The notes: generated by a model from the letters alone, not told the origin. Positions 10,341 to 21,017 are shown, numbered from the stretch's first letter. The stretch: 64,000 nt of DNA from Oikopleura dioica (GCA_907165135.1 OU015570.1:558001-622000); one strand, 5' to 3'. Numbers and translations are program-made.

Positions 10341-10550
10341 ATTGCTCCTGCAGTAACTCAACATCCTCGGATTTCTTATACGTGTAAGCGTTCTAACGTT
10401 TATTCTAGTACAGCAGTTTAGCTCAACAAAACAACACGAGTTCTCAAGTGTCTCAAGCGGCAACGATGGAGGCCATAGAAGATAAACACGTGAAGGAAGT
10501 TGATGAAGGCAGCTGCGGCGCCACGTTACTGAACAAACCTGAATATGGGT
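10341..10550 (-). repeat. 5' LTR of element 1a, proximal part (split)
   Basis: Matches 1919-2129 (for example AGCTGCGGCGCCACG near 10511). It is cut at 10550 by element 2 and resumes at 16568 after the GGGT duplication. Confidence 0.75.
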
Positions 10551-10849
10551 TATTGGGTTTTGGACTTTTGACTTATATTTTACCATATAAATCACTTTCA
10601 AGTCCTCAATTATCAACCAAAACCTCGCGCACATTCATGGGTGAATGCGCCCAAATGTACATATTTTACAGGAAACCATCCACCCAACTATTTTTCACAT
10701 GTACAACCGGTTCTTAATTACACTTCTCTCTGCTGCCACATTGCCCATGTCTGGGCTGTTTTCCTCAATAAACTACGCATTTGCAAGCTCTTTGTTTCCC
10801 GAAAGGTTCTTCGCGTCCAAATAAAACAGTCATAAATCCAGTCACCAAA
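10551..10849 (+). repeat. 5' LTR of element 2
   Basis: 299 bp, starts TATTGGGTTTTGG and ends AGTCACCAAA. It differs from the 3' copy at about 10586 (T for A) and 10844 (A for C). A TATAAATC motif lies near 10585 and AATAAA near 10767 and 10820, candidate promoter and polyadenylation signals. Confidence 0.85.
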
Positions 10850-10862
10850 CTGGTGACTGAAG
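10840..10862 (+). other. U5/primer-site palindrome of element 2
   Basis: The LTR end CAGTCACCA is followed after AAC by TGGTGACTG, a perfect 9-bp inverted repeat across the U5/primer-site junction. The right arm is the primer binding site. In the 3' LTR the left arm reads CAGTCCCCA, so the perfect arm is specific to the 5' LTR. Confidence 0.7.
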
Positions 10863-11373
10863 TAAAACTTTTTATAAAAGAGATTTGAATTGCCCCCGAA
10901 ACAAAACAAATTTCTACAACAAATAGAGAAGATTTTCTTTCCAGTCTACTACAGCACTGCTAAGCCCTACTACAGTCACCCCGAGCGCGGCTTTCGCCTA
11001 GACGTCTAGTTCATTTCCAGCTTCCGGTTTCGCAGCGGTTTTCCTGTTTGACTTCAGCGGACCAGCAACAATTTTTGCAACTCGTCTTTCTTCCCTCAAC
11101 TCTACATCTTCCAACACTTTGCTTCCCTTCAATTTCAAATCAAGGTACTTTTGCGAAATTTTCTATTTATTTCTTTCATGATTTCGAGATTCTGAAAAGA
11201 AAAGAATAAGTTTTATAAAGACACATAATTTTTATTTCTTAATTGGGATTTGACGGTTAGATAACTATTTCGGATTTTAATTTTTGAAATCTGAAACTTT
11301 ATTTTCTTTCTAGTTTATTTGAATCATTTTAGGTTTTCGAAAATCTATTTCGGTCTTATTATTTTTCATAGCA

Positions 11374-12905
11374 ATGCCAATAAGGGAGTCTTTATTTTTA
11401 TAGCTATCAGAGCTAACTCCTCGGCAAGTTATAGCTTGTTTGGTAGCAAAAGATATTCCGGAAGGAATTTCTGATGAGGATAATCAACAAGCTCTGAAAG
11501 ATTACGCAGAGGCGCATGTTTGGAGGCGAGATGAAGAAAGTGGTGAATTCCTCATTAACCCCCGGGGTGTGAGAAATTTTCCGGAGATAGAAAGCATCTA
11601 TGCTGAGCCTAGGAGTATAACCGAGACGCCCGTTACTAACCGAGTTTTGGAATCCGGATCTGACCGTGATAGATTCGACCAATCACATCCCAGACCAACA
11701 GTTACAGTTCCAGCGCCGCCAGCAATGAGCGCTAGAATTGGCAATCAGCAAGAAATTCCCCAATCAAATGCAAATGAATTCGCTGGTTTTGCCTCTGCGC
11801 GGCCAAATCAATCTCAGTTTTCGAGTTCTAACCAGCGAACACGTGAAGTGAATGCACAAGATCGTTTTTCTGATCGCCGATCTCCTTCTGATAATCTTCC
11901 GAGTACACCTCGTTTTCAGGCTCGGGATCAAGGATGGCACTCCGAAAATTTTTCGGAAAGAGCCGCGGTGCGGCTCGATCCAACTAGGCTCATAAAACAA
12001 GCGGCTAACATTCAGCGGCTAACCAGCCTTGAGTCTCGGCGTATTGAGCTTCTCATCTTGGACATCCAAGAGCACGCTCAGAGATTTGGGTGGTCAGATA
12101 GTTCTTGCGCGGATGTAGTTTTAACGAAGCTATCCGCGGAACTGCGCCTGGAGAAAAAACCAACGACAGTTTAAGGGAAATCTGTCGAAAACTAAGGGAC
12201 CAGTGTGAGTTGTATAACGACAGCCGGGCTGACTTCAGATCATTCCGACTCCGACCAAATGAGGACCTTGTAGTTGCATTTCGTCGGTTACTAAAGATCT
12301 TATCGGGCTTGAACTATGACGAGATTCCGGTTGAGAACAGGAGATCATTGCTCGAGGATTGCGTCTCCAAAATTCTGACCGCCAGCGCTTACGCCATGTG
12401 GGAGACACTGTGGCTATCTCGAGACAGTACTACTGATTTGAGTGCTAATCTCCAGATCATGCGCCAAGTTGCGAAATCGCGCAATCAGAACTGCAACGTT
12501 TTAGAGGCCGAGAGCCAAGAGTCTGATTTTGATTTTTGCGCTATGAATGGCAAAATAACTTGTCATTTCTGTAAGGGACCTCATTATCTGGCTTCTTGCC
12601 CCAAGTTTCAGAGCTTAGCGGGGCTCGAGGGACGAGTTTCGAAACTCGAGACAAGTGTTTCAGATATTCAGAGTGAGATGAAGAGTGGTTTTTCTCAGAT
12701 TTTAGACCAGTTGAAGATCGGACAAGCGAATATGTCTTACGGATCTCAGAATCAGGGTTCCAACAAATCCCAGGGTAGTCAGCAGGGACAAAGCGTAGTA
12801 AGAACGCGAAAGTCACTGTTCCTCACTGTACAAAGTGCCCAATCGAGTCAACTGGTGCGCCTCCGCGTCATTGGCCACAGCAATGCCCTCTCCAGCTATG
12901 ACTAG
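11374..12905 (+). pseudogene. Gag of element 2 with CCHC zinc knuckle
   Basis: Frame 1 runs from an ATG at 11374, meets an in-frame TAG at 11401, and continues to 12174. Frame 3 takes over (open 12105-12905) after a shift in an A-rich run near 12155. The N-terminus has a helical SAP-like stretch (LTPRQVIACLVAKDIPEG), the centre is disordered and Ser/Arg/Gln-rich, and the C-terminal half has a coiled-coil-like segment (LEGRVSKLETSVSDIQSEM). The knuckle CHFCKGPHYLASC is C-x2-C-x3-H-x4-C, which packages RNA in retroviral Gags. One nonsense codon and one frameshift break the gene. Confidence 0.75.
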
Positions 12906-14100
12906 GAAAGCCCCCGTCTCCAGAAATCAATCTTTTAAGCACGCCTGAACTCTTACCGCAGATCAAGTGTTCTTTAAAGAATGTGGAACTTACCGGCCTT
13001 CTTGACAGCGGGTGTAATTTGGTGATGCTATCGCGGTCTTAAGCCAACAAACTTTCTCTTTATCTTTATCCGTCCAAAGTGGCTGTTCGAGCGGCTTCGG
13101 GCGATTTTCTTAAAATTTCCGGCGAAACTACTGTATCTCTTCTGATCGGGTTTTCAGACTTGAGGTTGTAGTTGCCGATCTAAATTATGACATTGTACTC
13201 CCGGCGACTGCTTTCGGTCATTTCGAGATCGACAACGAGCGAAAGGTTGCTATTTTAGATGGTGAGGTAGTTCCGCTAGTACAGAGAGGTGGTCACGTTG
13301 AGGTCAATCTGATCGAAAGAGTGGTTCTAGCGCCTTTTGAGTCTTTGGTCGTAGCAGGAAAGTGCTCACTTGATTCTAGAGCTCAGGGAATCGTAGCAAT
13401 AGAGAGGTCTTCTAATGGGTTTTTACCAGAAAATAATATCGAACTGGTCGAGAGCGTCGTCGATGCTTCCAAAGAAGTCAACGTGATGCTCGTTATCAAT
13501 AACCCTTTCGAAGTCGAGGTTCCAGAGGCGGCAAAAATTGCTGACGGACACTGGCTCGAGCCTACTAAGAATGGATTTGAGTCAAATGAGTAAGTTGCTA
13601 TCCAAGAGCACCCAGATCTAGAGTTAGAAGCACGTGCGGCTGAAATCTATAAAGAGGTCGAGATAGGGGCGTGGCTTGAGAAAACGGAGTCTGAAGGATT
13701 TCGCGATCTTATGGGTGTCCATCGTGTTGTATTCTCCACTTCTGATGAAGAAATTGGCACTATCAATCAGTACGCTTATTCCATCCGATGGAAAGATGAG
13801 ACGAAAGTTGTGTACTCTAAGCCCATCAAACCGAAATTCGCGTTGAGGGAGGAAGGGTCTCAGATGCTTCGGAAGTGGTGTCGAATGGATGTGATACAGA
13901 AAGGCGTGTCCCCAAATAATAGTCCACTTTTCTTTATAAGAAAAAAGAATGGTCGCTGCCGCCCAATTCTGGTAGCCCGTTTGACAAATAAGGAGACGCT
14001 TACGGAACGCTGGCCATTACATTCCATGGAAACCATGCTTAACCAAACGGTGTCGCTGTTTATGCTAGTTCAACTGCCACTTTTCGAAAGAAATGTCGGT
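12906..14100 (+). pseudogene. Protease and truncated RT of element 2
   Basis: After gag, the frame carries VELTGLLDSGCNLVMLS, a retropepsin signature with DSG, then several stops. The block from 13711 holds the beginning of a reverse transcriptase: the fingers region with SPNNSPLFFIRKKNGRCRPI and a WPLHSMETMLNQ motif. The palm with its catalytic aspartates is absent; from about 14100 the sequence is env-like instead. About 2-3 kb of pol and env are therefore deleted. Confidence 0.65.
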
Positions 14101-14507
14101 CGTACAGGCAGTCAGGGTCCTACGAAACAGTTTGAGGGGTTCAGATTCTTGAAAAGTTCAGAGACTCGGGGAGAAATTCTCTGTCCCAGAGACAAGAGCA
14201 AGGTGCAGATTATATCCGTTATCTTTAATTTTAAGGAAATTGATGAACCGCGTTTTGACTTTAATTCCACGTGGGAATAACATTCTTCAATCAAAGAAGA
14301 GATTACCGAAGTAGAGTCAGAATCTAGGCTTTTTGCGCTTATTATCGGAGTCTCTACCATTACGCTTATTTTCATCGTGATCCTTTATTCACGTCGACGA
14401 TTCGCTACTCTTTTTTCGAGAAATAAACAGATCTTTAGAGATTTAAATAACTTGAAACCTATCGTTTTTCATACAGTAGGCTCGGGCAAAAGCGCTAGCC
14501 GCATCTA
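14101..14507 (+). pseudogene. Env C-terminal fragment of element 2
   Basis: The frame includes an NST glycosylation sequon (FDFNSTWE) just before a stop at 14278. In continuing frame comes a hydrophobic membrane-spanning stretch (FALIIGVSTITLIFIVIL, about 14332-14385) followed by a basic cytoplasmic tail ending at a stop near 14507. Such an anchor just upstream of the 3' end is typical of the envelope protein of env-bearing gypsy elements. Only the C-terminal end survives and it contains an internal stop, so it cannot make a functional envelope. Confidence 0.6.
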
Positions 14508-15048
14508 AAGTTCAAATGTCACCGGGAAACTGTTTTAGGAGCAAGAACTTAATTGTTCGCTTTCTTTTTATATAAAATCGACCTTAAGTTACTGATATTT
14601 CAAGGAGCGCAATTAAGGATCTAGTACAGTAATGGTTTTTTAAGGGATCGAGTTTTCAGTAAAGTTCAATCAAGGTCGGTTTGCGGGCCCAATTAGAATA
14701 TTGGACTTCCCGTTATTAGGTTCACCCGTTTAGAGGGTTGCCCTAACTCTAGGATCTGGTAGACAGTCAGATAGGGTATTTTTTAAATTAAGCCTAGAGG
14801 GTCCCTAAGTTAGCTCTTTTTAAGTTTTAGTTTTTTTTGCGATTTTTACTCCTTGTTATTTTGAGTAATAATTTCCTCTGTTCATTATTGCTTTTCTCGC
14901 TGCAAAAACACAAAAAAAAAATAGAGGAAGAGAAGTACTCCCATAAATCCTACTGTTTGAAAATTTGAATTTCTTGTCTCGAAAACTCGCTTCGCCGTGA
15001 ATAAATCAACCCACTTCTACGCGTCTACACTTCCCATCAGGGCGCGTC
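14508..15048. other. Noncoding 3' region of element 2
   Basis: About 540 bp without a credible ORF, AT-rich, with homopolymer runs near 14828 and 14910. Nothing recognisable. Confidence 0.5.
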
Positions 15049-15375
15049 ATGCCTCATCAACTACGCCTCAACCCCGCGCGCTCATCAAGCGTTGCACTTG
15101 GTTCAAATTTTTCTCCGTCTACTCCTCAACTCGTTGTTACACGCCTCATGCGACTACATCTCCACGTTGAGCGCGCTCGTCAAGCGCTGCACCAAGACAC
15201 CGTTCTTCTACTTTTCTCCAGAATTCCTTGCTGCACACCTAAAGCATTCACGCCTTCTTCCTAGCGCGCTCATTTAAGCGCAGCTAGCAGTCGCCTTTTC
15301 CGTTAACTCGAACAATTGGCGCTTCACGAATCATTTCACACACCCCAGCTAGACGCGCGCTCACTTAAGCGCTGC
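15049..15375. repeat. Degenerate tandem repeat, about 93-bp period
   Basis: The block GCGCGCTCAT(C/T)AAGCGCTGC recurs at 15076, 15171, 15264 and 15355 (spacings 95, 93, 91 bp), with looser similarity between (CTCATCAACTACGCCTCAA-like stretches). It is far more GC-rich than its neighbours and lies in the 3' untranslated region of element 2. Confidence 0.6.
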
Positions 15376-15755
15376 GCTTCTCTCGATAACCGGTCAATTC
15401 GCCAAAAAGCGCGTCACGGTCGTGAACACGCTCAACTCTAACGTCTACTACTCCTGCGCATCGCTCTTGCGCCGCAATCCGCGTCTTTCAAGGTCAAAAG
15501 CTGACTACAATAGAAGAAAACATTCTACTTATTACAATTTTCATTCTTTATATTTTCATTTCTAGTCCAAATTGGTGATACTGTCGTATTTTTCTTGTTT
15601 TTTGTGTCTTTTTTTACTGACGCTTTCCGAATATTTCCTCTTCGATTTCGGTGATAAGTGCCCGACAATTTTCCAGAGCAGCCACTCGTTCTTGCGGACT
15701 GAAAATACGATTTTAGAATTTAAACCAAAAATGTATGAATCTAGAGAATTAGCTT

Positions 15756-16037
15756 TTACCTCATTGGTTTGACAACCGTAACGGTCGAGCGCGGACGCCG
15801 CTTTGCTGCTGGCTGTTCTACTGAGATTTGAACTTCACCCGATTCGGGTTGAAATTGAAAGTTCGCGAACATTTTACGCGCCGTCTGAAGATTGCGCCGT
15901 TTAGTTTTCCAAGTTCCGTTCGAATTTTGCTCATAATCGATCAGCCCTGCATTAAATTCCGCAGCCGTAAGCCACTTTTCAGGGCTTAGCCTCAGACGAA
16001 ACAAAGTTTTCTTCTGAGTTTCGGTGTAGTCAGCCAT
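15756..16037 (-). CDS. Antisense 93-codon ORF in element 2
   Basis: Starts ATG GCA GAC (MADYTETQKKTLFRLRLSPEK) and ends with a basic stretch (AAKRRPRSTVTVVKP). No stop interrupts it, in an element where every sense gene is broken. The last codons ATGAG/GTAAAAG form a splice-donor-like site, so it could continue in another exon. Composition suggests a small soluble, possibly nucleic-acid-binding protein; I do not recognise it. Position, just inside the 3' LTR on the opposite strand, parallels the antisense gene of element 1a. Confidence 0.5.
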   Translation of the reverse strand: MADYTETQKKTLFRLRLSPEKWLTAAEFNAGLIDYEQNSNGTWKTKRRNLQTARKMFANFQFQPESGEVQISVEQPAAKRRPRSTVTVVKPMR

Positions 16038-16252
16038 CTTTTAAAGAAAAAAAAATGCAACTCTCTAGTCTCTTTTAAGAATATTTTTTCAAGATATATG
16101 AGATTTCGAATGATTTTCAGACCGCTAGAACATCTCAGATGTGCTCATCCGTGCATGAACCGTATTCCGTTAAGAAATTTCTGTTGTTTTTCTTTTCCAT
16201 GTTTACATCACTTTTTTTTCAATCGTTCAACCCGCCTATCACGTGCTGAAAA

Positions 16253-16563
16253 GCCAGGGAGGGGTATTGGGTTTTGGACTTTTGACTTATATTTTACCAA
16301 ATAAATCACTTTCAAGTCCTCAATTATCAACCAAAACCTCGCGCACATTCATGGGTGAATGCGCCCAAATGTACATATTTTACAGGAAACCATCCACCCA
16401 ACTATTTTTCACATGTACAACCGGTTCTTAATTACACTTCTCTCTGCTGCCACATTGCCCATGTCTGGGCTGTTTTCCTCAATAAACTACGCATTTGCAA
16501 GCTCTTTGTTTCCCGAAAGGTTCTTCGCGTCCAAATAAAACAGTCATAAATCCAGTCCCCAAA
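16253..16563 (+). repeat. Polypurine tract and 3' LTR of element 2
   Basis: GCCAGGGAGGGG at 16253-16264 directly precedes the LTR (16265-16563) and is a good plus-strand priming tract. The GGGT duplication follows at 16564. Confidence 0.8.
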
Positions 16564-16567
16564 GGGT

Positions 16568-16739
16568 TTATCTGCTGTGTCTTCATTAGAATCTCTAAAT
16601 AAACGTGTTTCACCTCGAGTTTGAACGCTAAGCTTATGAGCAACGGTTGGTGTGGACTCAGCCGACCGTTCTCGCGCGTAGGTTTTCTTCCTCGGGGCAG
16701 GCAAGCCTGGCCAGACAACTATTCTCCCGCCTTAATCCT
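16568..16739 (-). repeat. 5' LTR of element 1a, distal part
   Basis: Continuation of the LTR split by element 2, matching 2124-2269 (shared CTCGAGTT.GAACGCTAAGC). It contains the 31 bp that the 3' LTR has lost. Confidence 0.75.
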
Positions 16740-17411
16740 AACGAAGTCATTAGTTCTCGAGTTATCAGCGTAATCGCTTACCATTACTTTAATGTAATGA
16801 TTTAAATAGCGGACGACGCCGCTCTTCATGTCTTGGCGAGAGGAATCCTCTACAATGATGCACAACACGGGCATAATTTGTCTGACCACCGCCAGAGCTT
16901 CATCGGCAGGAGATGTTCTGCCTGCATCCGCTTCGAAATAATAATTCAGCGGTAACTCGCATCCCGGGAAAAAGTACTCCTTGAATACTCTTTCCGATTC
17001 TACGGCTGTCTGATTGTGATTATCGACAAACCCATCTCGTGCATAGTTCACCGTACAGAACTCGACTCCTGGCAAGCCTTGATATCTACCAGAAGCTCGC
17101 CATTCCTCTTACATTTCCAAGGAATCCGGGATTGATAGCCTGTGATAGCCGTGATATCTGGAGTCACTCGAAGCGAACGCTCCCACATGAGGAGCATAGC
17201 GGCAACCTGGTCCGTGAACCGGTTGTCCCCTAAATTCTTGCGCAGATCGCTCGCATGAACATTGACAGTATGCTCTTTCTTGGCCAGTATCTGTTAACCT
17301 ATAACACAGCTATCCGCTGCAGTGAAGCATAACGGAGTCAATTCTTTACCACGATGATATGTCAGCCCCGGCGGGGTGGCAAACATATCATTGTTAAACG
17401 CGTTATCCATG
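16719..17411 (-). pseudogene. Gag N-terminal half of element 1b
   Basis: Starts near 17411 (MDNAFNNDMF) and runs with frame breaks to 16740, where element 1a begins. The clear frame 17075-16740 contains FFPGCELPLNYYFE and DYADNSRTNDFV, conserved with element 1a. The remainder lies at 1918-952. Probably the structural Gag; no zinc knuckle is visible. Confidence 0.6.
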
Positions 17412-17515
17412 TTAGCACTTTATCAAATTAACGACAAGGCCTCGAGGTTTGAGACGAGCATCTAGGTTCGTGCCCTTAAGCACCTGTCTCGGAATCAGAG
17501 AATTCCTTTCAGGCA

Positions 17516-17925
17516 CTTCAGTCACCACACTTAACTCTCCCTGCAACAATCTCAACACCCTCGTACAATTTACCTTTCATAGCGTGTTTTAAATGTTTAT
17601 TCTAGCACAGCGTTTTATTCAACTACAGTGAGGCTACAACAGTCAGTCCAGTTCCGAAGATAGCGACGGTTGTACGACGGATCACGTGTTGAATTGGAGG
17701 CTGCGTTTCCGTGGCGCTAGACAAACCTAAACGTACAGGTAGTCCAGCGTCTTCTGTGCTTCTTTGTTGATCTCTGAATAAACTAAAACTACCTCGAGAT
17801 GAAACACTTGCAGCGTTTTGAATACGCGAATTGAAGCTGCGCGAACTCACGTGTTACGACGTGGGTGGAGACTTCCTGGGGGCAGATGAAATTTGTCACT
17901 CCGCCTCAAAACCACCGTAATCTAA
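17516..17925 (-). repeat. 5' LTR and primer site of element 1b
   Basis: The primer site is the minus-strand TGGTGACTGAAG at 17516-17527. The LTR occupies about 17528-17925 and is related to but clearly diverged from the 1a LTR (shared GAGGCGG..TGAC start and TGCCCC.AGGAAG). It contains CACGTG at two places. The outer boundary is approximate because the partner LTR is outside the window. Confidence 0.6.
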
Positions 17926-18231
17926 CGCAGTATGTTAGTCATCTGTTTCCCATAATTTTTTAATTGAATTTTGTTCTCCTCAATCGAAATTATTTTAAAT
18001 CGAAAAAATTCTGGGAAGCTTTAGACTAACATGGTTTTTGAACATAAATTTCCCTATATCTCTTCAACCCTTAATTTTGTTTTTTCTCCTTAATATATTT
18101 TTTTAATCTTTATACAGATTTATTTAACCTGTAGAAATTTGAAACCAATTCGATTTGTCTATCAAAAGATATTTTTTTTTGTGCGCGAATCCTACCCATT
18201 TTTACAATTTTAGGTCGAAATCACTGGGAAT
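17926..18231. other. AT-rich stretch without recognisable gene
   Basis: About 300 bp of AT-rich DNA outside element 1b. I see no ORF or repeat. Confidence 0.4.
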
Positions 18232-18467
18232 GGTCGGACTCATTACCAAAATTTTTGGTTACCCATTACCAATTTTCGGTAGTCGATTATCAATTTATTA
18301 TATTTTTTCGCCAAGTTAATGAATAAAACACCCCACAAATTTTCTATTATACAGGCGCGGAGCGCACACTCGCTCTTCGAATGAAAAAATCGACACTTTT
18401 TTGACGAATTTGGTAATGCATTACCAAAATTGGTAATGGGTTACCACAATTGGTAATGAGTCCGACC
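18232..18467. mobile_element. MITE with ATTACCAA-rich inverted repeats
   Basis: 236 bp beginning GGTCGGACTCATTACCAA and ending TTGGTAATGAGTCCGACC. The arms extend inward with repeated ATTACCAA/TTGGTAAT words. No coding capacity and no clear target duplication. Confidence 0.6.
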
Positions 18468-19000
18468 TTTTCCCAATAAATCTTTTTCAATCCGAATTTT
18501 CTCTTAAAAATGAAGATCTAAGATGGATCTTTGCTCCTATGTGAGCAAATTATTTCCAACATTTCTATATTCAGAGAAATCGAGCCCTAGTTAGAGCCTC
18601 GCCGACACCCGTACCCTTAAGTCGACCGCCAAGTTAGCCAAAAACTATAATTTATGCTTCAACTTGTCTTACCGATACTTCGCCTGATAAAAAATGTCAG
18701 ATTGCCCTCATTTATAAACTGAAAAAGACATTTTCATCAACTCAATGGCTCTCATTATCAGTAATGATAGCTTTGGTCAAAACACGTCTAGGAGCGTTTG
18801 ATGCCGCTTTTAAATGGTTAAGGATCGGTTTTTCGTCGTTCATTTTCATGATCAGTTTTTATTTAGTTTATGATAAGCATAACTAGTAATCATTTGGAAG
18901 CGAGTTTTTACTTGGTTTAGTTAGGTCGGCGTCATGATTTGAGGAGCAATATTTCTGACCGCTATTTTGTGAGTGGGACACTACCCCCTCATAGGGTAGG

Positions 19001-19051
19001 CATATGATTCATATCATATGAATCATATGATATGAATCATTTGATATGATA
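19001..19051. repeat. ATATGATTC palindromic cluster
   Basis: Alternating direct and inverted copies of CATATGATTCATAT form an imperfect palindrome of about 50 bp, able to fold into a hairpin. A shorter related TCATATGATATGA lies at 37576, at the edge of the G2 gypsy fragment. Confidence 0.55.
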
Positions 19052-19279
19052 CTGTGTAAGAAGTTAAGATCGAGAATTGGGTCTCCAAAAAATTTTCAAT
19101 GCGAACCCCACCCGCTTTTGAAATCCTTTAGTATTAGATTTTTATTTTCTGATGGAAAGATTATTTCAATCATTACATACGAGAATATGAGTTTTGATAA
19201 CAAAACAAATTATTCCTTCATTAAAATTCTTTCTTTATTTTGCCGATTCCGACAACAGGCAATCTTGAAAGAGCATCTG

Positions 19280-19510
19280 AAACTTCAATAAGGGGATGAT
19301 GCCCTGGTATATAATGAACTGTACAGAGGGGATATTCGAGTAATCTCGAGAAAGCCAGGCGATCTCTGCTTCCGCCGGCACCTTTTAATTCGCAACTGTG
19401 TTTTGCACTTTCAAGCGATTTATGGTCGCATAAGAGAAGAAATCGTCGATCTTTTCTTCGAATCTTTTCTTTCGAAAGTGCATAGCTCTCTTAAACGTGA
19501 TAAGCTCTCT
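19280..19510 (+). pseudogene. Possible gypsy integrase N-terminal fragment
   Basis: A plus-strand frame of about 70 codons (LVYNELYRGDIRVISRKPGD followed by a His-containing stretch) resembles the zinc-binding start of gypsy integrases, but the match is loose. It is opposite in strand to the RT at 19815-20225. Could be chance. Confidence 0.25.
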
Positions 19511-19814
19511 TGAACGGCAAGAAAGTAATTTTTCTTGGCTGTCAAGTGCTTTGCTGGCGTATGGTTATGTTGGTGATAATATCACCATTTTTCTTGAGAT
19601 TACCAATGATAGAACCGGTTCGCTCTAAAGCGGTATCTGCGGCGATAAAAAGAAATTCATTTTCGTCACCCGCTGGGTAGCGAAGGTGCTCGACTGAGAC
19701 GCCTTTTTTGATTCAATTTTTGACAGCATCGATGCCTTTCATTATGATATCGTTAAGCTGAAAATTTTTCCCTTTACCGATTTCTTTAGTCAGCGGATCG
19801 AGCGATGCTGACAT

Positions 19815-20225
19815 TTAAGAGATAAGCCTTGAGTAATAAATGAGACAACCAAAGAAGCGCTGGGCCTCTTTCTGAGTTTTCGGATAATCTAGGTCCAGAA
19901 GTGCTTTGACTTTCATGTCATCAGCCCGGATACCCGATTCATTAATAAAGAAAAATTTGGCTTCAGTTTTGAAAAACTCGCATTTTTGAAGAGCGACAAC
20001 CAAATTCTCTACTGACATTCTTGTCAAAAATTTGTCGACACATTTGTTGTGAAATCGCTCACTGCTTATAACAAAGAAATCATCAAGATAATTAACGGGG
20101 TAATAATCTTTATTCATTCCTTGAGTCCCTGTCATAACTTTATTTATGAAATACTGGAATGTCGCTGGACTGCTTAAGAGCCCATTGCCCATTCGTTGAT
20201 AGCGGAATTGTTCTCCGCAAAACAA
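19815..20225 (-). pseudogene. Gypsy reverse transcriptase palm/thumb fragment
   Basis: 136 codons with the YLDD catalytic box (a YxDD variant), preceded by the gypsy-typical GLLSSPATFQ and followed by a thumb-like LLDLDYPKTQKEAQRFFGC. Reverse transcriptase copies element RNA to DNA. The N-terminal fingers are lost upstream, where the frame is closed. Confidence 0.7.
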
Positions 20226-20321
20226 AAAACTTGTGATATCACGAGATTTCTCTCGGATGCCTATTAAGTAGAACGCATTTATGACGTCAAGCGATATAAA
20301 GTAAATTTTATCCGTTGGGAA

Positions 20322-20425
20322 TCAGCCCCATCCCTTGATTTTTAAATTTAAGGGGCTTGACAAAGGCTGGAGAATCACTGAGTTGATCATTCTCAGTTTC
20401 GTCCCCAACCCCGGCCACCTCCATC
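20322..20425 (-). repeat. 56-bp-unit hairpin repeat family, copy A
   Basis: Minus-strand copy of the family also at 26656, 36696, 51381 and 60330, recognisable by AAGGGGCTTGACAAAGG and the flanking GTCCCCAACCCC. Confidence 0.6.
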
Positions 20426-21017
20426 TGATGTAAAAATTTATGTTCTCCCTATTTTTAATTTTTTTACGGTTTTTACCTTATTTTTTTTTTTGCTTAGTTT
20501 ACAGTCGTCGAATTATCTCAGGGGCCTGACTTAGGCTTTTTCTATGGTCAAGACCAATTAAAATCAGGACTTTCTGTTTTTAAAATTATATTTATCACTT
20601 TAGAAAGCTTTTCAAAGAATATGAAAATTTTCGATTTTTTCAAAAAAAAATTACATAATGAATTTTTTTAATTCCCCTCCGCTCACGTTAAAAAGAAATC
20701 CAGAAATGCGAGAGTTCAGTGAGAGAATTTTCTTTTCGTAAAAGGGAATTCTTCCAGCTGGCGGGTTCCTCCGCCGCGGAGGCTCCGCGTGGTACTCCGC
20801 TTAATAAAAAAGCGAAACACGCACACTTGGTGTCGCTTATTCGGGCTCGAGTCCAGGGCAACCCCCTACTTTCATCGGTAGAGAAAAAACAAAAATATCT
20901 CATTCTAGAAAAAGGATCAAATTCCATCTTATTGTTTATTCATACTTCAAAATGGTGTAATTGTTCTTCAAAATCGGTCTTCTGACTCTATTTTGAAAAA
21001 TCTTTTATAAGGAATGG

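Larger units (their letters stand above)
1919..10550 (-). mobile_element. Tor-like LTR element 1a, nested in 1b
   Basis: Minus-strand element. The 3' LTR is at 1919-2269; the 5' LTR is at 10341-10550 plus 16568-16739, split by element 2. Order in sense direction: primer site, gag (10180-8940), protease, RNase H, integrase (to 6320), an opposite-strand gene (3690-6265), a sense ORF (3533-2473), 3' LTR. Flanks on the plus strand read ...GATAA before and AACGAAG after; rejoining them restores the 1b gag frame, consistent with a short TAA(A) target duplication. Reverse transcriptase is missing. At least two MITEs are inserted (7427-7842, 9632-10043). Confidence 0.75.
10551..16563 (+). mobile_element. 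LTR element 2, env-class, internally deleted
   Basis: 6013 bp with two 299-bp LTRs (10551-10849 and 16265-16563) that I read as differing at only two positions, flanked by GGGT at 10547-10550 and 16564-16567. Contents in order: primer site, gag with a CCHC knuckle, protease, N-terminal RT fragment, env C-terminal fragment with a membrane anchor, a GC-rich tandem repeat, an antisense ORF, polypurine tract. Young LTRs with a badly broken interior imply mobilisation by enzymes supplied in trans. Confidence 0.85.
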
